From Lachnospiraceae bacterium (GTDB taxonomy: Bacteria; Bacillota_A; Clostridia; Lachnospirales; Lachnospiraceae): a stretch of 17,772 nt of DNA. Position numbers and translations under genes: made by a program. Shown here in pieces: positions 1 through 6,263 of this stretch (position 1 is its first letter; every line of letters starts with the position of its first letter). The notes below the pieces were generated by a model, which worked only from the letters and a program-made list of their open reading frames with translations, searched no databases and had not been told where the DNA came from. Where the stretch lies: contig JAIKXO010000224.1 in the NCBI GenBank assembly GCA_024684065.1, forward strand, positions 1-17,772, in the 5' to 3' direction.

Positions 1-1100
1 ACCTCATACATTTTCTTTTTAACCCCTTCGTTATAAAATGCCTTTTTGTTATAGGATGAGATTATCATCGCCTGAGCCTCTCTGTCCAGCGAACCATGCT
101 TTCTTTTATACAGCATATCAAAAAGCAATATCATATTAAGATGTAACAGCCCCATCGCATAATTCTTCCTGAAGCTGTAATCCTCGTAGGATCGGAGATA
201 ATAGCCCAGTATATAATAGGAAAAGTATGCCGAGTATTTGACAGACTGTTCCGGATTTTCCAAAAAATAATTTTCTGTAAGGCAGTACCAGTCTTCAGGT
301 CTTTTAAGCTCTCTTTTTTCCGTTACCAGATAAAGCTTTACAAGCCCGTACAGATCAGGGCTTGTATAGAACAAAGCAGGAGACAAAAGCCCGGAACGTA
401 TGAAGCCTTTAAAAAACAACGGATCTATCGGAAAAACCGTGGTTTTTAAGGGAAATCCGTCAAACTGTCCCAGAAAGGTTTCAAAGGACATCCTGTCAAA
501 AAAATCTGTCCGTCCTTCCAGAAAAGACTTCTCCGCTTCGTCCATATAGCATAGCCCTGCGTTAAGCACTCGGGAAAGACCGGAAAATGAGACCGTTTTT
601 TTGAGCACATAAAGCATTTCCTTCCTCGACGCTTCCAGTTCCTTAAGGAAACCGGCATCGTCGTTCGTGATACATGCCCCGCTTTCAGCTTCACCGTCAT
701 AAACATCAAAACTCAGCCTGTCCGGATCATCAAGAAAAAGCTTAGCGCCCTCTATACATGACAGATCGATCAGTCTTTCCTCAAAAAGACGGTAATTACG
801 GAAAAATCTCGGATAATCCCTGCATACTTCAGGTATGAAAGCATGTCCTTTCTTCAGCTGAAGGCTGCAAAGCCCCTTTTTTGTACGAAAACGGCAGGTT
901 CCCGAAAAACGGTTGAAAACGGAAGGCTCACTGCCGGACTCTGAAAGATACAGGCTGAGCCCCAGAACCCCCTTCTCGGCGAAAAAGCGGGAAAGGTCAT
1001 CATCACTTAAGGGAATGACCCAGCCATGGCAGCAGGTCTTCGGGCAATCTCCCGCAAGACATTTAAATTTTCTGTAAAAACTTATTTCACGAATTTCCAT
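1..1100 (-). CDS. fliB: FliB-like flagellin lysine-N-methylase, 3' part beyond left edge
   Basis: The frame is open from ATG 1100 to the left edge (366 codons and two bases), so the C-terminus is missing. It begins MEIREISFYRKFKCLAGDC. The family cysteine cluster is clear: C14, C19, C23 and C24 followed by HGW, then C69, C78, C93 in a CRDYPR motif, and C115. This order is typical of the YkgJ/FliB cysteine-cluster family; characterised FliB proteins methylate surface-exposed flagellin lysines. The cysteines probably hold a metal or Fe-S centre. An in-frame TAA lies two codons before ATG 1100, so no earlier start is possible. I see no good Shine-Dalgarno. No flagellar gene lies nearby in the window, so the flagellin substrate is inferred from the family only. 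The gene is divergent from the small HAD gene across a repeat-rich gap. Confidence 0.8.
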   Translation of the reverse strand, partial: MEIREISFYRKFKCLAGDCPKTCCHGWVIPLSDDDLSRFFAEKGVLGLSLYLSESGSEPSVFNRFSGTCRFRTKKGLCSLQLKKGHAFIPEVCRDYPRFFRNYRLFEERLIDLSCIEGAKLFLDDPDRLSFDVYDGEAESGACITNDDAGFLKELEASRKEMLYVLKKTVSFSGLSRVLNAGLCYMDEAEKSFLEGRTDFFDRMSFETFLGQFDGFPLKTTVFPIDPLFFKGFIRSGLLSPALFYTSPDLYGLVKLYLVTEKRELKRPEDWYCLTENYFLENPEQSVKYSAYFSYYILGYYLRSYEDYSFRKNYAMGLLHLNMILLFDMLYKRKHGSLDREAQAMIISSYNKKAFYNEGVKKKMYE

Positions 1101-1152
1101 AGAATATTAACCCGTTACACATTTATCCGGACTGTCAGATCTTCAGGGCTTT

Positions 1153-1173
1153 ATGGAAAAACGTTTTTTTTCC
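1153..1173. promoter_or_regulatory. Inverted repeat in the fliB upstream region
   Basis: TGGAAAAA and TTTTTCCA arms face each other around a short centre containing ACGT, 53-73 bp upstream of the FliB-like start. It could be an operator for that gene or simply an A/T-run symmetry. No regulator is identifiable. Confidence 0.25.
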
Positions 1174-1200
1174 AATATCCTTCCCCTCACGAGGATCTGC

Positions 1201-1240
1201 AATATTCGAAAATATTCGAAGACATTCGAAAATACTCGAA
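1201..1240. repeat. Four tandem 10-bp units (AATATTCGAA type)
   Basis: Units run 1201-1210, 1211-1220, 1221-1230 and 1231-1240. The first two are identical (AATATTCGAA); the third is GACATTCGAA and the fourth AATACTCGAA. Each of the first three holds the palindrome TTCGAA. The period of about one helical turn puts every copy on the same DNA face. It lies between the divergent FliB-like and HAD genes, upstream of the HAD promoter. Confidence 0.85.
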
Positions 1241-1297
1241 AATACAACAGAAACAGCTCCCGGATAAAAAATCTCGAAAGTTTGTTCGATTTAATAC

Positions 1298-1326
1298 TTT
1301 ACGCCAAACGTATGTTCTGGTATAAT
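1298..1326 (+). promoter_or_regulatory. Sigma-A promoter with extended -10
   Basis: TTTACG at 1298-1303 (4/6 to TTGACA), a 17-bp spacer, then a perfect TATAAT at 1321-1326 preceded by TGG, giving an extended -10 (TGGTATAAT). Transcription should begin near 1333, only a few bases before the AAGGAGG at 1338-1344. It would drive the leader ORF and the small HAD gene. Confidence 0.7.
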
Positions 1327-1345
1327 ACGTTTATCGGAAGGAGGC

Positions 1346-1390
1346 AGGTTTGAAAGCCGGCAAGTTTGAAAGCCGAAGATTTTCAAACCT
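1346..1390 (+). promoter_or_regulatory. Leader inverted repeat with two competing 5' arms
   Basis: AGGTTTGAAA (1346-1355) pairs perfectly with TTTCAAACCT (1381-1390), and the TTG start lies inside that arm. A second copy, GTTTGAAA (1364-1371), can pair with the same 3' arm with a shorter loop (9 nt). The copies belong to a direct repeat, GTTTGAAAGCCG, at 1348-1359 and 1364-1375. The two pairings exclude each other, which would allow a switch in translation of the leader. Confidence 0.45.
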
Positions 1391-1457
1391 GATCGGCTGG
1401 TCAGAAACGAGCCCGGATATGTCCGGCGCGTGCCTGACCCTGGAGGACAAAATATGA
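1350..1457 (+). CDS. Possible 35-residue leader peptide ORF (TTG start)
   Basis: A strong AAGGAGG (1338-1344) sits 5 nt before TTG 1350. The frame runs 35 codons and its TGA (1455-1457) overlaps the ATG of the HAD gene (1454-1456) as ATGA, the usual arrangement for translational coupling. The peptide begins LKAGKFESRRF and resembles no family I know. Its DNA contains a 12-bp direct repeat and an inverted repeat that covers the TTG. Expression is inferred from the promoter, ribosome site and overlap only; the strong ribosome site could instead be a loading site with no functional peptide. Confidence 0.4.
   Translation: MKAGKFESRRFSNLIGWSETSPDMSGACLTLEDKI
1442..1447 (+). promoter_or_regulatory. 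Ribosome site deciding the HAD start
   Basis: GGAGGA lies 6 nt before ATG 1454. It falls inside the longer reading that would begin at GTG 1430, which has no such site, so the start is placed at 1454. Confidence 0.7.
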
Positions 1458-1825
1458 ATATGAATCTTTATGAATGCAATATCATCGCAGTGGATTTTGA
1501 CGGGACCTTATGCTTTGACTGTTATCCTGAGATAGGTACCCCAAACCTTCGCCTTATAAATATTCTCAAAGATCTCCGGGAAAAAGGCATAAGACTTATC
1601 CTGTGGACCTGCCGGTGCGGCTCTCCCCTTTCCGAAGCCCTGTCATGGTGTGCTTCGTTCGGGCTTTTCTTTGACGCCGTAAATGAAAACCTTCCTGAAA
1701 TCCTTGAAAAATACGGTTCCGACTCCCGTAAGATCTTTGCCGATGTCTATATAGATGACCGGAGTATAAACGGACTGGCTGATTTTGAGTTCCGCGACAT
1801 GGATCTCATGGATATCGCAGTTTAA
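1454..1825 (+). CDS. Small cap-less HAD-superfamily hydrolase
   Basis: The protein has 123 residues and fits a minimal HAD fold without a cap domain. Motif I is DFDGT (D14, D16), motif II threonine is T52 in LILWTCR, a candidate motif III lysine is K93, and motif IV is the DD pair D101-D102 in VYIDDRS. These residues predict a Mg2+-dependent phosphotransferase working through an aspartyl-phosphate; the substrate cannot be read from sequence. Similar C0 proteins are scattered in bacteria and phages and are often named only as HAD hydrolases. The open frame extends upstream to GTG 1430, but the ribosome site favours ATG 1454, whose ATG overlaps the stop of the leader ORF. Downstream there is a hairpin and 370 bp without a gene, so it is probably transcribed alone or with the leader. 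Confidence 0.75.
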   Translation: MNMNLYECNIIAVDFDGTLCFDCYPEIGTPNLRLINILKDLREKGIRLILWTCRCGSPLSEALSWCASFGLFFDAVNENLPEILEKYGSDSRKIFADVYIDDRSINGLADFEFRDMDLMDIAV

Positions 1826-1844
1826 TACGCCTTTTCCAATAAAT

Positions 1845-1881
1845 GCAGGACAGGTGGGACAGATCATCCTGCCTGCCCTGC
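1845..1881 (+). terminator. GC-rich hairpin after the HAD gene
   Basis: GCAGG/CCTGC and CAGG/CCTG stem blocks with one mismatch and two G-T pairs form a stem of about 14 positions around a 9-nt loop, 20 nt after the stop codon. The sequence after it (CTTATATG) is poor in T, so this is at best a weak intrinsic terminator. The rest of the gap to 2195 holds a repeated AACCGGA (about 1970-1990), a hairpin at 2144-2160 and AT-rich DNA, with no convincing gene. Confidence 0.4.
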
Positions 1882-2143
1882 CTTATATGATATCAGATTT
1901 ATACCTGGGTACGCAATCGATTGCCGGATGCTTTAATGCTGCTTTAATGATTAATACAATTTATCGCACGAAACCGGATCATAACCGGACCGATGATCGT
2001 TGAGTTTACTTTAATATGTACGGCATTTCATTATTATCATACCGCAATATTATCACATATGCTTCTTCCATCCCATCTAAGTTTATGCTATTATTATCAG
2101 CGTCAAATTACTATATATCGTTCTTTTAAACAGCACTCCCGCG

Positions 2144-2163
2144 ATCCGGGCGTACCGGATTTT
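2144..2163 (+). terminator. Short hairpin with T-run just before the glycosyltransferase
   Basis: ATCCGG (2144-2149) and CCGGAT (2155-2160) form a perfect 6-bp stem around a 5-nt loop, followed by TTTGTT. It ends about 30 nt before ATG 2196, so it could be an attenuator in the leader of that gene or an upstream terminator. I could not identify a convincing promoter in the gap. Confidence 0.35.
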
Positions 2164-2195
2164 GTTATAAAACCATACTGTGAAAGGTTCTCTTT

Positions 2196-3944
2196 ATGTA
2201 TGATAAGTTCAGGATACTATCTCTATGTATCGCCGCAATTCCCGTAATCTGGATGTTTTTACGGCTGTCACGCTCAGATCGCTCTACCCTCTCTCCTTCC
2301 GTAACGCTTAAAAACTCTGCGATGCTTAAGCTCTATGAGCTCCTTTCAAAATACTGTCTTATTATTCTTGCCCTTATCTTCATGGTCTTCCTGTTCTCCC
2401 GGCTGTTTCACTTAAGCAGTATACCTGCAGGCATTCATTTAGATGAGATCGGAGTAACCTATGACGCTTTTTCTTTAAAAAACTTTGGTACTGACAGAGC
2501 AGGAGCGGCTTATCCTGTATATCCTTCAAATTACGGAGACGGAAACAGCGCCCTGTATACATATCTGGAAATGCTTCTTTTATATTTCCTTCCTTTTTCC
2601 CTGATTACTGTACGCCTGCCCGCAGTGATCATCGCCATTCCCTGTTTTTTCGCAAGCTTCGGGATCGTCTATGAGCTCTACGAGGACAGGGTTTTCTCCC
2701 TTCTCGGCCCTGTTTTTGTTACAATAACTCCCTATTTTTTCACCTCTGAGCGCTTTGGACTCGACTGCAACCTTATGCTCAGCGTAAGCACCGTCGCCCT
2801 GTACTTTCTGATAAAAGCGACAAAGGAATCCCGGGGGCTATTTTACTTTCTTGCAGGTATAGTTTTCGGCATTACCCTGTACACCTATATTCTGTCTTAT
2901 CTGATGCTTCCGGTCTTTTATCTGCTTATGGTCATCTATCTGCTTTTTATTCGAAAAATAAAGATCAGGGAGCTATCTGCTTTTGTTATACCTTTCGGAC
3001 TGCTCGGGATCCCGCTTTTCCTCGAACAACTTGTTAATATGGGCATACTGCCTGAATTCCATTTTTTTCTATCCGATTTTCAAAAACTACCTGACTACAG
3101 GATAGGAGAAATATCCATTAAAAACATCCCCGGAAACCTTTCTCTGATCATAAAACTGCTATTCGGCGGAGACAGTCTCGGCTTTAATGCCCTGTATGAA
3201 TTCGGACCTTTATACTGGTGCTGCATACCGGTTATTATACTGGGATTTATTTCGGCTCTGAAAAAAATAAAGCTTTCATTTAAGGATCATGAAGTTTATC
3301 CAATATCGATCATTATGTTTTTCGGGCTCTCGATCTACTCTGTCGCATTGCTGCTTACGGGCTTTAACACTTATAACAGCAATGCGATCTATATTGTCTT
3401 CATCATGCTTGCCATAGAAGGCATAGATTATACTGTTAAAGCCAGGGTTTCCGGCAGTATTCGCCTTTTCGTCCTTGTTTCCGCATTTGCGATGCTGTTT
3501 GTCTCCTTCATCCTGTTTTCAGAATTCTATTTCAGAAGGCAGACTGCCGTCTACGGCTTTCATGCCGTCTTTGTTTCTACCGAACCCGGAGATATTGTAA
3601 AGTATGCAGATAATAATTATAATCCTGCAAATGATAAAACGATATATACCGAGATCAATTACAGTGAACGTGATTATGCGGACCTCCTTATAGCACTATA
3701 TACAGAGACCGATCCTGCGGAATGGAGAAGATATGAGGCTCAAAAACAGGAAAGCCCCGAAGATGCCATGCTTAACAATATTGCTTTCCATTTCCCCGAA
3801 GAATTTGATGAGGATGAAGATGCCATATACATCTTAGGAACGGATTGGAACCACATATCTTCATATTTAAAGGATACAGGATTTGACGAAGACACCGGCT
3901 TCCCCGGATATACCATTCTCTACAGAACTGCACCGATCCGCTAA
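2196..3944 (+). CDS. GT-C membrane glycosyltransferase (ArnT/PMT, GT39-like)
   Basis: The protein has 582 residues with about a dozen hydrophobic segments between residues 5 and 455 and a hydrophilic C-terminal domain of roughly 125 residues. After the second membrane segment comes IHLDEIG (D83-E84), matching the acidic DE motif in the first outer loop of polyprenyl-phosphate-dependent GT-C enzymes. Members transfer a sugar from a lipid carrier to protein, lipid or wall polymers outside the membrane; the acceptor here is unknown. Start ATG 2196 has AAAGG 8 nt upstream. The C-terminal part is very acidic (EEFDEDEDAIYILGTDW), as expected of an extracytoplasmic domain. The nearest genes do not belong to an obvious glycan cluster, so it may act alone. 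Confidence 0.75.
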   Translation: MYDKFRILSLCIAAIPVIWMFLRLSRSDRSTLSPSVTLKNSAMLKLYELLSKYCLIILALIFMVFLFSRLFHLSSIPAGIHLDEIGVTYDAFSLKNFGTDRAGAAYPVYPSNYGDGNSALYTYLEMLLLYFLPFSLITVRLPAVIIAIPCFFASFGIVYELYEDRVFSLLGPVFVTITPYFFTSERFGLDCNLMLSVSTVALYFLIKATKESRGLFYFLAGIVFGITLYTYILSYLMLPVFYLLMVIYLLFIRKIKIRELSAFVIPFGLLGIPLFLEQLVNMGILPEFHFFLSDFQKLPDYRIGEISIKNIPGNLSLIIKLLFGGDSLGFNALYEFGPLYWCCIPVIILGFISALKKIKLSFKDHEVYPISIIMFFGLSIYSVALLLTGFNTYNSNAIYIVFIMLAIEGIDYTVKARVSGSIRLFVLVSAFAMLFVSFILFSEFYFRRQTAVYGFHAVFVSTEPGDIVKYADNNYNPANDKTIYTEINYSERDYADLLIALYTETDPAEWRRYEAQKQESPEDAMLNNIAFHFPEEFDEDEDAIYILGTDWNHISSYLKDTGFDEDTGFPGYTILYRTAPIR

Positions 3945-3972
3945 GTAATATAATAATCAGGTTTTTTATATT

Positions 3973-4003
3973 AAAGCTTTTGTATTCTTAAAGCTTTTTA
4001 TAT
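3973..4003 (+). terminator. AT-rich hairpin after the glycosyltransferase
   Basis: Two copies of the palindrome AAAGCTTT (3973-3980 and 3990-3997) can pair with each other across 9 nt and are followed by TTATATT. The stem is mostly A-T, so termination would be weak. The DNA from here to about 4120 is very AT-rich with no gene. Confidence 0.3.
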
Positions 4004-4129
4004 TCAAAATGAGGATAATTGTATAAACAATTTATAAATTTTATTATTTTTTTCTATTTTATCCATAATTTATTCATATTTGACTGATAAAATATTATTC
4101 GCATTGAAAAAGTCGTTGGTTTGTTTTTT

Positions 4130-4246
4130 TAAGGGGAGTAAAAGGGGAAAAATAGTCTGATATGAATCCTTAATGATTCAATACTGGCGGCTTGACAAAA
4201 AATAATCTCCTCCGTGGTCTGACTGCGGAGGAGTTTTTATGTTTTT
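4130..4246 (+). ncRNA. Structured leader or small RNA ending in a strong terminator
   Basis: In order: a purine-rich AAGGGGAG...AAGGGG stretch (about 4131-4148), a small hairpin TGAATC/GATTCA with a 6-nt loop (about 4163-4180), then a stem CTCCTCCG/CGGAGGAG and the run TTTTTATGTTTTTT. The purine-rich stretch GGGGAG could pair with CTCCTC and compete with the terminator stem, the logic of a riboswitch or attenuator. I do not recognise a known class. It lies about 240 nt upstream of modA. No good promoter was found upstream, though TTGACT occurs at 4080-4085. Confidence 0.4.
4207..4246 (+). terminator. Intrinsic terminator
   Basis: CTCCTCCG and CGGAGGAG form an 8-bp perfect stem, extendable by G-T pairs, around about 11 nt. 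TTTTTATGTTTTTTCTTT follows directly. It would stop read-through from the glycosyltransferase or end the leader RNA. The GGAGGAG followed by ATG imitates a ribosome site, but the frame from that ATG stops after five codons. Confidence 0.7.
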
Positions 4247-4314
4247 TCTTTGCTAATACAACAATGAAAGCAGCAAAGACTATCCTCCGGGCTATCCTTC
4301 AGAACCTGATCCCG

Positions 4315-4343
4315 TTTACTATAAATTCGATATGTAGTATCAT
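4315..4343 (+). promoter_or_regulatory. Probable modA promoter overlapping an operator half-site
   Basis: TTTACT (4315-4320, 4/6), a 17-bp spacer and TATCAT (4338-4343, 5/6). The spacer contains ATTCGATAT (4325-4333), the same nine bases that open the perfect inverted repeat before modB, with a degenerate right half (TATACGG, 4344-4350). This predicts about 130 nt of untranslated leader and a repressor that blocks the promoter. Confidence 0.5.
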
Positions 4344-4482
4344 TATACGGCAAATTATGACTTCCACACTATACTGATATGCACAGAAAATCACGTGCTC
4401 TTTGTTTTCCTTCGGCAAAACGGGTGTAAATCCACCCTTTTGTAAATAAGATGATTCCTGAAAAAGGGAAAGGAGAAGAAAC

Positions 4483-5397
4483 ATGAAAACAAAATCTGTT
4501 GTAGCAACGGCGCTGGTACTTGTCTTAGCGTTTGCCATGACGGGCTGTTCGTATTATCAGTACATGCCTCAAATGCAAAGTGCCTTCCAGTCTGAAGCGC
4601 CAAAGCAAAACGAACCGTCAGCGCAGACAGAACAAGGCTCCGGAGAAGCCGGGGGGGAGCCGGTCGAACTGATAGTATTCGCGGCGGCGTCCATGACGGA
4701 AACTCTGACCAGGATCGCTGAAAAGTACAAGGAGGCTGCTCCAGATGTGTCCCTGGTTTTTAACTTTGACTCATCCGGAACTCTAAAGACACAGATCGAA
4801 GAGGGCGCAGATGTTGACGTATTCATCTCAGCCGCCCAGAAGCAGATGAACCAGCTCGATTCATCAAAAAATGCGGAAGAAAACCCGGACGGGCTTGATT
4901 TTGTTCTTAAAGGAAGCCGGATAAACCTTCTGGAAAACAAGGTCGCACTGGCAGTGCCCGAGGGTAATCCCAAGGATATCGAAAGCTATGACGACCTTGC
5001 ATTGGGACTTAAGAACGGTGATGTACTTCTTGCGATGGGAAACAGCGATGTTCCTGCAGGCCAGTATACACAGAAAATACTCGCTTTTTATGAGCTTGAC
5101 GAAGAGGATCTAGCTTCTATGGGCTGTATCACCTACGGCAGCAATGTAAAAGAGGTTACGGCGCAGGTAGCGGAAGCCGCAGTTGACTGCGGAATAATCT
5201 ACTCAACCGATGCCTTTTCAGCGGGACTTACGGTTGTCGATACTGCCACGGAAGAAATGTGCGGGCAGGTTATATATCCCGCCTCGGTGATGAACGTGAG
5301 CAAGCATCCGGAGGATGCCCGGGCGTTTCTTGACTATCTTACCGGACCGGAGGCCTCTGAAATATTTGAAAGCGTCGGCTTCGCCACTATAAACTGA
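4483..5397 (+). CDS. modA: ModA, molybdate ABC transporter substrate-binding lipoprotein
   Basis: The protein has 304 residues. A lysine-containing signal peptide and hydrophobic core end in AFAMTGC, with C22 the likely lipid-modified cysteine. A polar linker of about 40 residues (E, Q, S, P, G) tethers the binding domain, which begins ELIVFAAAS. ModA signatures are FAAAS (S70), FDSSGT (S97-S98), VDVFISA and the late segment VDCGIIYSTDA. It should capture molybdate (possibly tungstate) outside the membrane and deliver it to ModB. AAAGGAG lies 7 nt before ATG. It is the first gene of modABC, but an unusually long 191-bp gap with its own inverted repeats separates it from modB. Confidence 0.93.
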   Translation: MKTKSVVATALVLVLAFAMTGCSYYQYMPQMQSAFQSEAPKQNEPSAQTEQGSGEAGGEPVELIVFAAASMTETLTRIAEKYKEAAPDVSLVFNFDSSGTLKTQIEEGADVDVFISAAQKQMNQLDSSKNAEENPDGLDFVLKGSRINLLENKVALAVPEGNPKDIESYDDLALGLKNGDVLLAMGNSDVPAGQYTQKILAFYELDEEDLASMGCITYGSNVKEVTAQVAEAAVDCGIIYSTDAFSAGLTVVDTATEEMCGQVIYPASVMNVSKHPEDARAFLDYLTGPEASEIFESVGFATIN

Positions 5398-5466
5398 GTT
5401 TACAGTCTCACAAGGGCGGGCAGGCTTTCCTGAATGCACCGGTTTGCGAAGCAGATCGTGTGCTTA

Positions 5467-5488
5467 GGCATTAACTTAAGTTTATGCC
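5467..5488. promoter_or_regulatory. 22-bp near-perfect palindrome between modA and modB
   Basis: GGCAT...ATGCC arms around a central AACTTAAGTT; one mirrored pair (T/T) breaks perfect symmetry. There is no T-run after it, so an operator is likelier than a terminator. It ends 5 bp before the second palindrome. Confidence 0.5.
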
Positions 5489-5493
5489 GATAA

Positions 5494-5523
5494 ATTCGAT
5501 ATTTGCTTTAGAAAATATCGAAT
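5494..5523. promoter_or_regulatory. Perfect 11+11 inverted repeat, ModE-like operator candidate
   Basis: ATTCGATATTT (5494-5504), 8-bp spacer, AAATATCGAAT (5513-5523). The CGATAT/ATATCG arrangement resembles Mo-box sites bound by ModE-type regulators (from memory: ATCG, TATA-rich arms, mirrored). The left nine bases recur at 4325-4333 in the modA promoter. A third, shorter repeat, TCCGGT/ACCGGA, follows at 5527-5549. No modE gene lies in the window. Confidence 0.55.
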
Positions 5524-5572
5524 AAGTCCGGTATGCGCAGCAGACCGGATCATTACCTGTCCGCCCGTTATG

Positions 5573-5578
5573 AAAGGA
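5573..5578 (+). promoter_or_regulatory. Ribosome site deciding the modB start
   Basis: AAAGGA is 10 nt before ATG 5589 but only 1 nt before GTG 5580, so the longer GTG reading is unlikely to be used. Confidence 0.55.
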
Positions 5579-5588
5579 TGTGAAGCAG

Positions 5589-6263
5589 ATGGATTGGTTT
5601 CCGTTATGGAACTCCCTTCGTATTGCTCTGATCTCAACAATTATCATATTCTTTGCCGGGATCTTCGCCGCATACTATATTGCCAGGTGTCCCCGCATCA
5701 TAAAAGGCATCCTCGATGTGATCCTTACACTGCCTCTGGTTCTGCCGCCTACCGTAGTCGGTTACCTGCTTTTGCGCCTGCTTGGACCAAACCGGATCAT
5801 CGGCAAGTGGGTTCTGTCGGCATTTAATATTAAGCTTACCATGACGTGGTGGTCTGCGGTCTTTGCGACGACGGTGGTGATCTTTCCACTCATGTACCGC
5901 ACGGCGCGCGGAGCGTTTGAAAGCTTCGACCGGACGCTTGCATACAGCGCCCAGACACTTGGCCTTTCGGATACCTGGATCTTCTGGCATATCCGGATCC
6001 CCGTATGCCGCCAGGGTATCCTTGCCGGCACGGTACTCTCTTTCGCCCGTGCGCTCGGAGAATACGGGGCGACCAGCATGATAGCCGGTTACACTCCCGG
6101 CCGCACAGCGACGATCTCTACGACCGTTTATCAGCTTTGGCGCACAAACGACGATGCAACCGCCTTCAGATGGGTTTTGGTCAACCTCACCATCTCCGCT
6201 GTAGTACTGCTTACAGTCAATTTGATGGAAGGAAGGCAGAAAAAGGTGACATATGAATCTTGA
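5589..6263 (+). CDS. modB: ModB, molybdate ABC transporter permease
   Basis: The protein has 224 residues and about five membrane helices, with the ModB signature TLPLVLPPTVVGYLLL (about 47-62). The cytoplasmic EAA-type loop runs roughly 118-147 (TLGLSDTWIFWHIRIP...GILAG) and contacts ModC. ARALGEYGATSMIAGYTPG (about 153-171) is the conserved late segment. A homodimer should form the molybdate pore. The frame is open from GTG 5580, but ATG 5589 is better placed relative to AAAGGA. Its 3' end overlaps modC by 11 bp, indicating coupled translation. Confidence 0.93.
   Translation: MDWFPLWNSLRIALISTIIIFFAGIFAAYYIARCPRIIKGILDVILTLPLVLPPTVVGYLLLRLLGPNRIIGKWVLSAFNIKLTMTWWSAVFATTVVIFPLMYRTARGAFESFDRTLAYSAQTLGLSDTWIFWHIRIPVCRQGILAGTVLSFARALGEYGATSMIAGYTPGRTATISTTVYQLWRTNDDATAFRWVLVNLTISAVVLLTVNLMEGRQKKVTYES

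Noticed and set aside
446..709. Minus-strand 87-codon open frame
   Set aside because: It lies wholly within the FliB-like gene in another frame, and only the FliB frame shows family motifs.
1201..1240. CRISPR array
   Set aside because: Units are 10 bp with no spacers and no cas genes are present.
1026..1353. Plus-strand open frames of 99 and 66 codons
   Set aside because: They cover the FliB-like start, the tandem repeats and the promoter, have no ribosome site, and give low-complexity protein.
1430..1453. GTG 1430 as the HAD start
   Set aside because: It has no ribosome site of its own, while GGAGGA is well placed for ATG 1454.
1785..2247. Plus-strand open frames of 72 and 84 codons in the gap after the HAD gene
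   Set aside because: They overlap the ends of the HAD and glycosyltransferase genes in the wrong frame, lack ribosome sites and resemble no family.
4130..4246. Moco/Wco riboswitch upstream of modA
   Set aside because: The position fits, but I do not see the conserved Moco core, so no named class is given.
4192..4377. 61-codon frame from TTG 4192, and a mini-ORF from ATG after GGAGGAG
   Set aside because: The frame reads through a strong terminator hairpin; the GGAGGAG is one arm of that stem and the mini-ORF has only five codons.
4569..4973. 134-codon minus-strand frame inside modA
   Set aside because: It is serine- and alanine-rich shadow coding opposite a clear ModA.
5570..6256. Open frames in other phases and on the opposite strand of modB
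   Set aside because: ModB motifs are complete in its own frame; the others give basic, cysteine/histidine-rich nonsense.
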